The notes under the pieces: model-generated | Told to the model about the DNA's origin: nothing | Database searches by the model: none | What the model saw: the letters and a program-made list of their open reading frames with translations, nothing else | Made by a program: the position numbers and the translations under genes | Part shown: in pieces, positions 1 through 6,121 of the stretch | How the letters are laid out: every line of letters begins with the position of its first letter | Numbering within the stretch: position 1 is the first letter of the stretch | Source: an uncultured Clostridium sp. | GTDB taxonomy: Bacteria; Cyanobacteriota; Vampirovibrionia; Gastranaerophilales; Gastranaerophilaceae | DNA length: 22,721 nucleotides | Reading direction: 5' to 3' | Assembly (NCBI GenBank): GCA_958449715.1 | Contig: CAUDIU010000023.1 | Span: forward strand, 1 to 22,721

Positions 1-392
1 TCTATTATTTCTTTCAGATTTTTATTGGGAGAGTTTTCGGAAGCTTCTTTAAGTATTTGGAAAAACTTTAATTCTATTCCGGTAATACTTTTTTCAAAAG
101 GTAATAGGTTTTCAATTATTTTAGATATAGGTTGTTGAAATTTTTTATTTTTTATCATTTTAGTGACAACTTTAGGGTCAATCATTTCAATTCCACTATA
201 CATACATGGTAATCCATAGGTAAATAATATTCGTAATTTTCCAGAGTTTGCAATAGAGGTAAAAGAAATAAAATCAATATTATTGGTATAGTTTGTTTTT
301 GAATAATTATAATTTTGTGTTTTATTTTTTGTTATAGTATTTGTATCTTTTATATTTGTATAATTGTTAAAATGTATTATAGGAACTCTCAT
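1..392 (-). CDS. third tandem paralog of HNH-like family, 3' part missing
   Basis: The first 130 codons are present and the C-terminus lies beyond the window. ATG at 390-392 is preceded by AGGAGA about five bases upstream, which makes this start firm. The protein opens with an Asn/Thr/Lys-rich segment and a short IDFISFTS stretch, then aligns by eye with the two genes upstream: YGLPCMYSGIEMIDP matches their YxxPCxCCGxxMxxP block, and ENSPNKNLKEII matches KYPNKNFKELL and KHPNLNFHDIL. The second and third cysteines of the shared Cys cluster are replaced (Tyr, Ser), and the shared HPVE motif reads TGIE, so any metal site in this half is probably lost. It starts 15 bases after the stop of the preceding gene, so the two are probably co-transcribed. 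Function is unknown; the HNH assignment comes only from the paralogs, because the catalytic part of this copy is not visible. Confidence 0.75.
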   Translation of the reverse strand, partial: MRVPIIHFNNYTNIKDTNTITKNKTQNYNYSKTNYTNNIDFISFTSIANSGKLRILFTYGLPCMYSGIEMIDPKVVTKMIKNKKFQQPISKIIENLLPFEKSITGIELKFFQILKEASENSPNKNLKEII

Positions 393-407
393 AACTCTCC
401 TATTTAA

Positions 408-1733
408 CTATCTTTTAAATATTGATTTTGCAAATCTTTTAGTAGCTGAATTTTTTGAAGTTATTATATATTTACGTTTTTCTGCTTTTTGACGTTTTAT
501 TTTTAGTTTGCGAATTTCTCTTCTTTCTGCTTTTGTTGGAGTTCTGTCTGGATTTTTATTTTGCTTGTTAATATTTTGATTTTTAGAATTTTTTGAATTT
601 ACCCATAGTTTACTTAAGTCAACGTCAATTAGACCTTTTGACAATTTATAATATGTCATAGCAATTTCAGTTATATAGCTTTTGTTTACTTTATTTTGTT
701 TACTTAGCTCTATTAACTTATCAAAATGTTTTTGCATATTATCTGGCATTTGAGGATGTTCTCTTATTTGTTGAATAATATTATCATGTCTTCTAGAGTG
801 ATTATCCCTTGCACATTCATTAATAAGGTTTGAAGGTGTTGTCTTTCCACCTAAAAATTCAGGGATAGCATGCTCAATTGTAGCCTCTGAGCCACTTAAA
901 AGTCTTTCAGTAATAGATTTATGATTATATTTATTTTTTGCATATTTTACAATAAATGCGTGTATTGAGTTATATGATGTTGGTAAAGTATTAGCTTTTT
1001 CAATAATTTTATTTAATACGTTTTTGTATTTAGGATCATTGTTTTTTGCTGTTATTATATTGGCAAGTGTTTCTAATTCTTCTATGAATTGTTTCCTACT
1101 AAAAGTTTCTTTATCTTGTTTATTGAATATTTTGTTAGAAGTTTTTTCAATAATTTCAGATATTTTATTAAAGTCGTCTTCAGTTAAGTTGTCTCTACTA
1201 AATAATCTGATATCACTTAATATTGATATTTGTTGAATGACCAGTTGCCTTTCTGCTCTTTGATATTTCTTTCTCAAAATATCGTGGAAATTTAGGTTTG
1301 GGTGTTTTTTGTTATTTTTTTCAAGTATGCTAAAAATTTGTTTTTCAACAGGATGCATAAATTTTTGAAAATTTTTCAATAGTTCAATATTATCGCTAGG
1401 ACTATCTGTAATTTTGGTTTTAATTGTATCCATTAATTGTGGGGGAATCATTATATCTCCACAACAAGGACAAGGTAAAAAATATTTTGAGTATGCTAGT
1501 ATTTCTTTTTTAGGAAGATCTGAAGGTGAAATTAACCCGGCTTTTGCATCATCAAAAGGGTTTGAGTAATGAATTTTAAATGGAATTGTATATTCTGATT
1601 TTTTATTTTTCCCACTAAAATTTACGCAGTCAGCTTGGAGTGTTGAATAATTATAATTGGAATAATTAACATAATTATTCTTGTTTTTTTGTTGATAATT
1701 AGTATTAAATAATTTTATAGGCGAAATCTTCAC
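408..1733 (-). CDS. HNH-like zinc-binding protein, 441 aa, family unnamed
   Basis: I do not recognise this as a named family. The start is GTG (1731-1733) giving MKISPIKLF; no clear Shine-Dalgarno site is visible, but an ATG two bases upstream is out of frame and closed. Residues 10-35 are Asn/Tyr/Lys-rich low complexity, followed by VNFSGKN (37-43). A Cys cluster PCPCCG lies at 87-92 and HPVEKQ at 127-132; a predicted helical stretch of about 150 residues follows. At 287-316 comes a pattern like the HNH/beta-beta-alpha metal core: EH (287-288), P291, GG (295-296), N302, C307, D310, N311, H312, RRH (314-316). The tail after about 380 is strongly basic (Lys/Arg/Asn). A nuclease or nucleic-acid-binding role is inferred from this pattern. 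Asp at 310 stands where the upstream paralog has Cys, so the metal site may be altered. Confidence 0.7.
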   Translation of the reverse strand: MKISPIKLFNTNYQQKNKNNYVNYSNYNYSTLQADCVNFSGKNKKSEYTIPFKIHYSNPFDDAKAGLISPSDLPKKEILAYSKYFLPCPCCGDIMIPPQLMDTIKTKITDSPSDNIELLKNFQKFMHPVEKQIFSILEKNNKKHPNLNFHDILRKKYQRAERQLVIQQISILSDIRLFSRDNLTEDDFNKISEIIEKTSNKIFNKQDKETFSRKQFIEELETLANIITAKNNDPKYKNVLNKIIEKANTLPTSYNSIHAFIVKYAKNKYNHKSITERLLSGSEATIEHAIPEFLGGKTTPSNLINECARDNHSRRHDNIIQQIREHPQMPDNMQKHFDKLIELSKQNKVNKSYITEIAMTYYKLSKGLIDVDLSKLWVNSKNSKNQNINKQNKNPDRTPTKAERREIRKLKIKRQKAEKRKYIITSKNSATKRFAKSIFKR

Positions 1734-1788
1734 ATTTTAAAAATACAACTGATTATTAATTTTTGCTATTTTGTTAAAAAGTGTTACG

Positions 1789-2748
1789 TTATATGTCAAG
1801 TTTACTAATATCAAGGCATATTATTTCGTCTGATAGGCATTTAAGTTGTTCTTTTAAATTTTGTATATATTCTTTTTTGCATAATTCTTTTTTACACAGT
1901 GAGATTAATTTATCTGCTTGAAGTTGTGCATTTTGTGGCATATAAGGATTCTCTTCAATTTGAACGGATATAGGATAGTGATGCCGAGAATTGTTACAGT
2001 ATGAACATTCTAATGCAAAGTTTAGTGAATTATTCATTCCTTTCATACACTTTGGTAATAAATGTTCAAATGTGCCAACAGATGGATGTACTAGATTAAG
2101 AGCAATTACAGAAGCAGGTTTTCTTGCATTTTTTACGACAAATGCGCATACTTCGTCACTAGATCGAGGAAGTCTTCTTGCTATTTCAAGAATTTCATTT
2201 TTTATTTTTTTATTCTCTAAGTTTTTTGTTATGTTTTTTATTTTATGTATAAAAATGCGTCTAGAAAATGGCTTATGAGGCTCAGGATCAAAGATTATGT
2301 CATTAGTTTTAATCATTAATTTTCTGAGTTGTCTGGCTGTTTTTTTAGGTAAAATTCGCCTATAAAAGCTGATTTTATTGAAAATAATGCTTTGAATTTT
2401 TACAAGAGCTAATTCATGAATATCTTTTTTCATCATTAAAAGCTCTTTAAAATTTTTATTAGGATATTTTACAGCCATACTTTTAAACATATTGAATACT
2501 TGTCTTTCAACAGGATGCATAATTTTTTCATATGGCTCTAAAATTGGTATAGCTTCTATTGCTACTCCTGATAGCTTTTTATTTCCCATTAATTTCATAT
2601 ATTCATCAGGATGTAGCATTTCAAGACCACAGCACAGGCATGGAATATGATAATTTAGCAAATTCTTTAATTCTTTTCTTGTCAGAGGAATTTCTTGAAT
2701 TTTGCATTTGAAAGAAATATTTTCAGTTTTTACTATTTTCTTCTCCAT
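1789..2748 (-). CDS. HNH-like zinc-binding protein, 319 aa, paralog
   Basis: Paralog of the 441-aa protein just downstream, sharing the same landmarks in order: ISFKCK (11-16), PCLCCG (36-41), HPVERQ (78-83), FSRRIFI (161-167), AFVVKNARK (202-210), EH (228-229), N243, C248-x2-C251, N252, RHH (255-257), ENPYMPQNAQ, and a closing LDISKLDI. The EHxxP...N....CxxCN..RHH arrangement resembles the HNH endonuclease/zinc-ribbon core, with the usual leading CxxC possibly supplied by the distant CxCC cluster about 190 residues earlier. It lacks the Asn-rich N-terminus and the basic tail of the larger copy. ATG at 2746-2748 has no clear Shine-Dalgarno site. It lies 96 bases after tsaB and 55 bases before the next copy. 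HNH-like is an inference from the motif; substrate and role are unknown. Confidence 0.7.
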   Translation of the reverse strand: MEKKIVKTENISFKCKIQEIPLTRKELKNLLNYHIPCLCCGLEMLHPDEYMKLMGNKKLSGVAIEAIPILEPYEKIMHPVERQVFNMFKSMAVKYPNKNFKELLMMKKDIHELALVKIQSIIFNKISFYRRILPKKTARQLRKLMIKTNDIIFDPEPHKPFSRRIFIHKIKNITKNLENKKIKNEILEIARRLPRSSDEVCAFVVKNARKPASVIALNLVHPSVGTFEHLLPKCMKGMNNSLNFALECSYCNNSRHHYPISVQIEENPYMPQNAQLQADKLISLCKKELCKKEYIQNLKEQLKCLSDEIICLDISKLDI

Positions 2749-2809
2749 ACGCAGCCATCAGGATTAATGCTCAATATTATTATTCCCGTTTTTATTATTT
2801 TTATAGCAA

Positions 2810-2818
2810 AGAAAATAG
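2810..2818 (-). promoter_or_regulatory. possible extended -10 upstream of the paralog cluster
   Basis: Read on the minus strand, the tsaB/paralog gap contains TGCTATAAA, an extended -10 match (TATAAA at 2810-2815), about 60 bases before the ATG of the 319-aa gene. No good -35 box lies 16-18 bases upstream. If real, the three paralogs can be expressed independently of the tsaB operon. Weak evidence. Confidence 0.3.
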
Positions 2819-2844
2819 CTGTTAGATTTTTTTTATTTGCTAAG

Positions 2845-3453
2845 TTATGCTCCCATTGGAGGTGGTTGAATATAAAGAGGTTTCAGTTTTCTCCAGTTGC
2901 CTTCGTCTTTTTTATTTTCTGCTAAGTCTGCTAAAATTTCGCCAAGAGGGTATTCTTTTTCTTGATAAGATGTACCGCCTAATAATGGTTGTAATTTGTT
3001 ATCGGTAATTACTGTGTAATTTCCTGATTTTATTATTGCTTGAACTTCTTCTAATTGAACTGCCCCTTTAATTTCGTTATCATAATATAGGTATGCACAA
3101 TTTTTTCTTGCATCTAAGGCTACAAGAGGATTAGCTTCTGCAAGTTTTGATAGTATTTCAAGAGATGAAACACCTATTGCTTTACAGTTTAATTGTTGAG
3201 CCATTACTCTTGCAACTGTAACGCAGGCTCTAATCCCGGTGAAACTTCCCGGACCTATATTTACGGCAATAAGATTTACATCTTGAGGTTTTATATTATT
3301 GGCAGATAAAATTTCTTGCAAGGTAGAAATTAAAAAAGCTGAATGATATTTATTATCTTTATTTTCTACAATTTTTGATGCAAGAATTTCATTATCTTTT
3401 TTTAATACCGCATACATTTTGTCTAAACATGTATCAAATGCTAATGTAATCAT
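2845..3453 (-). CDS. tsaB: TsaB, tRNA t6A threonylcarbamoyltransferase complex subunit
   Basis: TsaB (YeaZ) is the scaffold partner of TsaD and, with TsaE, supports transfer of threonylcarbamoyl to A37 of ANN-decoding tRNAs in the cytoplasm. The 202-residue length fits the shorter members of the family. Visible signatures of the ASKHA-type fold are AFDTCLDKMYAVL at the N-terminus (most homologs read DTS, here DTC), the conserved NIGPGSFTGIR at about 65-75, and GVSSLEILS at about 98-106. The C-terminus ends YIQPPPMGA, a typical TsaB ending. The ATG lies four bases inside tsaE (overlap 3450-3453), so the two are translationally coupled, consistent with their joint role. tsaD is not in the window. 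Confidence 0.93.
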   Translation of the reverse strand: MITLAFDTCLDKMYAVLKKDNEILASKIVENKDNKYHSAFLISTLQEILSANNIKPQDVNLIAVNIGPGSFTGIRACVTVARVMAQQLNCKAIGVSSLEILSKLAEANPLVALDARKNCAYLYYDNEIKGAVQLEEVQAIIKSGNYTVITDNKLQPLLGGTSYQEKEYPLGEILADLAENKKDEGNWRKLKPLYIQPPPMGA

Positions 3454-3911
3454 TTTGATAATCCCTCTATTATTTCATCTTTGCCAACTGATTCAAATTC
3501 ATAAATTCTAGAATCATCATCATTATATTTTACGTTAATTTTAATATGATTAAACGGAGCTTCATTTTGGTTAAATTCAGCCCATTCAACGAATGTTACT
3601 TGTTTGCCTTCGGAATATTCTCTTAATTCATCATAAATTGTTTTAATTCCTTCATTTTCAAGTCTATATAAGTCAAAATGATAAATAGGGATTGACCCTG
3701 TATGATATTCGTTAAGGATTACGAAACTAGGGCTAGTTACTTTTTCTTTTACATCAAGCGCATCTGCAACGAGTTTTACAAATGCTGTTTTGCCTGCTCC
3801 GATTTCCCCATATAGATTTATAAAACACCCGTCTTTAATGAGTGATGCAAATTTATATGCTAATTTTTTTGTATCATCTAAGTTATGACAAATTTGTTGG
3901 AATTTCTTCAT
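3450..3911 (-). CDS. tsaE: TsaE, tRNA t6A biosynthesis ATPase
   Basis: TsaE is the small P-loop ATPase that drives turnover of the TsaB-TsaD complex in t6A formation. Counted from the chosen ATG (3909-3911), the 153-residue product shows Walker A GEIGAGKT at about 35-42, then TSPSFVILNEY, YHFDLYRLE and FVEWAE, all standard family blocks. The open frame extends 27 codons further upstream, but that stretch lies inside the preceding diguanylate cyclase gene and does not look like TsaE. MKKFQQICHNLDDTKKLA is the usual kind of TsaE N-terminus, and weak purine-rich SD-like sequence (AGAG) lies just upstream. With this start the gene overlaps the cyclase by 29 bases. Confidence 0.92.
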   Translation of the reverse strand: MKKFQQICHNLDDTKKLAYKFASLIKDGCFINLYGEIGAGKTAFVKLVADALDVKEKVTSPSFVILNEYHTGSIPIYHFDLYRLENEGIKTIYDELREYSEGKQVTFVEWAEFNQNEAPFNHIKINVKYNDDDSRIYEFESVGKDEIIEGLSK

Positions 3912-5232
3912 ATATCTCTGCCCTGTTCCTTCCATTATTTTTTGCATTATATAAGGCTTTGTCAGCTTTTTGTAAAAATATTTTTTCGTCATCTCCTGAT
4001 TTGTATTCGGAGACTCCTAGACTTATTGTAACATTAATATTTTTTTCGTCAGAATCTGTATTAATTTTTGAAATATCAATTTGAGTTTTTTCAACAGCTT
4101 TTCTAAGTCTTTGGGCTACCATTTTAGCTTCATCAATTTTTGTATAAGGAAGAATGATTGCGAATTCTTCCCCGCCATATCTTCCTGCAATATCATAATC
4201 TCTTAGTTGGCGTTTTATAACTGCAGATACTGTTTTTAAAACTAAATCTCCAGTTGCGTGTCCATATGTGTCATTAACGTGTTTAAAGTAATCTATGTCA
4301 ATCATAACGGCGCAAAGATTTCTTTTCTGTCGTTTGGCGCTGGATACTTCTTGTTTTATACGTTCTTCTAGTTGTCTGCGGTTATAAAAACTTGTAAGAG
4401 CATCTAACGTTGCATGTTTTAGGATTTCAGCGTAAACATTAGCTCTATTGATTGTTGTTGCAGCTTGATTTGTAAGTTGTTCAATATAATTTATTTCTTT
4501 TTCGCTTAAAATATTTTCAGTACTTTTAGTTACAATACAGCCTAAAAGCTGATTTTCACTAATAAGAGGGAACAATCCTATTTTTTTATCAGGTGTAAGT
4601 ATGTATTCTGATTTATTATTTATACATTTTAACAGCTCAAATATTTTTTCATCTTTGCAGGCTGAAGGCCATATGAGTTCATTATTTATAAAAATATAGA
4701 TTAAATGTTCGCATACAAACTTATCAATCATTTCTCCAATTATTGGGATTATGTAACTTGTTTCATATTGAGTTTCTATTATTTTGGCAATATTTTTCAT
4801 TGCATCATGAAAATCAATATTTTTTTGCATTCTATCAGATAGAATAATATTTTGAATTTTTAGTGAAATTAAATAAGATGCAACTTTTAAAAATTCAATT
4901 GAGTCATTATTTAATTTGTCTTTAAATTCAAGCATCCCGATAAGTTTTTGACCTTGATAAAGCCCGTAAAATAATTTTTGATTTTCAATAATATAGTTAT
5001 TTCCTTTTAATTTTTCAAAAATATTATATAAGTTCTTTGTATTTTCTTTTTTATAAAATTCGTCTATGGAAATCCAACTTTTTGAAAAATCCCTAAGAGT
5101 ATCAGATGTAGAGTCGAATATGAAAATATTTACAGAGCCGAATATATCCTCAAGAACACGTGTAATACCTATAGCATTACACGTGTCATTAAGTTTTATT
5201 GATAAGTTTTCTATATCTTTAAAATTCTGCAT
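3883..5232 (-). CDS. GAF-like/GGDEF diguanylate cyclase
   Basis: A 449-residue cytosolic signalling enzyme making cyclic di-GMP from two GTP. The C-terminal GGDEF domain (about 278-440) is intact: DALTSFYNRR at the domain start, metal-binding IDIDYFK (311-317), the active-site loop GGEEF (353-357), and an inhibitory-site RxxD (R344-D347) five residues before the loop, so product inhibition is likely. Residues 1-270 contain no membrane helix and look like two GAF-type sensor folds (about 10-130 and 145-265, the second ending with EKEINYIEQLTNQAATTI, a typical GAF end), ligand unknown. The ATG at 5230-5232 overlaps the yebC stop by one base (TAATG), and the 3' end overlaps tsaE. The gene is therefore locked translationally between yebC and the t6A genes. 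No EAL or HD-GYP partner is visible nearby. Confidence 0.9.
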   Translation of the reverse strand: MQNFKDIENLSIKLNDTCNAIGITRVLEDIFGSVNIFIFDSTSDTLRDFSKSWISIDEFYKKENTKNLYNIFEKLKGNNYIIENQKLFYGLYQGQKLIGMLEFKDKLNNDSIEFLKVASYLISLKIQNIILSDRMQKNIDFHDAMKNIAKIIETQYETSYIIPIIGEMIDKFVCEHLIYIFINNELIWPSACKDEKIFELLKCINNKSEYILTPDKKIGLFPLISENQLLGCIVTKSTENILSEKEINYIEQLTNQAATTINRANVYAEILKHATLDALTSFYNRRQLEERIKQEVSSAKRQKRNLCAVMIDIDYFKHVNDTYGHATGDLVLKTVSAVIKRQLRDYDIAGRYGGEEFAIILPYTKIDEAKMVAQRLRKAVEKTQIDISKINTDSDEKNINVTISLGVSEYKSGDDEKIFLQKADKALYNAKNNGRNRAEIYEEIPTNLS

Positions 5233-5981
5233 TAAGCTTCCAGTTTTTGTAATATATCATCTGAAATATCAAAGTTAGCATAAACATTTTGAACATCATC
5301 GTGTTCTTCTAGCTTGTCTAATAATTTCAATATTTGATCAGCAGTTTTTTCATCTGTGATTTCAATTGTATTTTGAGGAATTCTTGTTAAATCTGCTGAT
5401 TCACTTTTAAATCCTGCTTTTTCAAGCCCTTCTACAACGTTTTGGAAGTTTTCTGGTGATGTAATAACTTTATATTGACCATCTTCTTCTGTAACATCCA
5501 AAGCATCTAAACTGATTGCTGCTTCAAATAATTTATCAAAATCAGTATCTTCATTGAATGTGATTACACCTCGTTGATCGAACATCCAGCCTACACATCC
5601 TGTAGCACCTAAACTTCCGTTATATTTTGTAAAGAAGCTTCTAATATCTCCAGCAGTTCTGTTTCTGTTGTCTGTCATTGCTTCTATAACAACAGCAACA
5701 CCGCCAGGTGCGTATCCTTCATAAATTAATTCTTCGTAATTGTCTGAAGATCCAGCCCCAGCACCTTTTTCAATGGCTCTTTTGATGTTATCATTTGGAA
5801 GTCCTGCAGCTTTTGCTTTTTCAATAGCCGTTCTTAATCTGAAATTCCCAGCAGGGTCAGGACCGCCAAGTCTTGCTGATACTATTAATTCTCTTGAATA
5901 TTTTTGGAATACAACTGCTCTTTGAGAATCTACTTTTGCTTTTTTGTGTTTAATGGTTGACCATTTTGAGTGTCCTGACAT
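5232..5981 (-). CDS. yebC: YebC/PmpR family (TACO1-like) protein
   Basis: Full-length 249-residue member of the YebC/PmpR/TACO1 family, described as transcriptional regulators in some bacteria and as translation factors that help ribosomes through difficult sequences such as proline stretches. The hallmark N-terminus MSGHSKWSTIKHKKAKVD is intact, followed by FRLRTAIEKAKAAGLPNDNI, the conserved YEGYAPGG segment and TDNRNRTAGDIRSFF. The ATG at 5979-5981 has AGAGGT seven bases upstream. It is the first gene of the minus-strand cluster and shares a short divergent intergenic region with the prepilin-like gene. Either a translation or a regulatory role would be compatible with the t6A genes downstream. 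Confidence 0.95.
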   Translation of the reverse strand: MSGHSKWSTIKHKKAKVDSQRAVVFQKYSRELIVSARLGGPDPAGNFRLRTAIEKAKAAGLPNDNIKRAIEKGAGAGSSDNYEELIYEGYAPGGVAVVIEAMTDNRNRTAGDIRSFFTKYNGSLGATGCVGWMFDQRGVITFNEDTDFDKLFEAAISLDALDVTEEDGQYKVITSPENFQNVVEGLEKAGFKSESADLTRIPQNTIEITDEKTADQILKLLDKLEEHDDVQNVYANFDISDDILQKLEA

Positions 5982-6019
5982 ATTTATTACCTCTTTTTAA
6001 ATTATTACTTTCTGATATT

Positions 6020-6028
6020 ATTTTACCA
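6020..6028 (-). promoter_or_regulatory. candidate extended -10 for yebC operon
   Basis: On the minus strand TGGTAAAAT (TAAAAT at 6020-6025) matches an extended -10 and lies about 40 bases upstream of the yebC ATG. No convincing -35 hexamer is seen, which is acceptable for extended -10 promoters. Confidence 0.45.
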
Positions 6029-6058
6029 CAAAAATTTTTTTTCATTTTTATTTATAAC

Positions 6059-6087
6059 TTGAAAATATCTTTGATATTTGTTATAAT
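6059..6087 (+). promoter_or_regulatory. strong sigma70-type promoter for the prepilin-like gene
   Basis: TTGAAA (6059-6064) and TATAAT (6082-6087) are separated by exactly 17 bases, and TG at 6079-6080 adds an extended -10. Predicted start of transcription is near 6094, giving a leader of about 28 bases. AGGAG (6111-6115) stands six bases before ATG 6122-6124. This is the best promoter match in the window, so the frameshifted gene behind it is evidently still equipped for expression. Confidence 0.8.
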
Positions 6088-6121
6088 GAAAAATGTGATA
6101 TTAAGAAATTAGGAGCAGTCA

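Noticed and set aside
1991..2278. Plus-strand 95-codon open frame
   Set aside because: It is a shadow of the 319-aa gene, with no ribosome site or recognisable product.
1..2748. Paralog cluster considered as an insertion sequence or homing element
   Set aside because: No terminal inverted repeats, target duplications or transposase motifs were found; the genes sit in operon-like order behind tsaB.
3912..3992. Longer TsaE start at 3992
   Set aside because: The extra 27 codons lie within the diguanylate cyclase gene and do not resemble any TsaE N-terminus.
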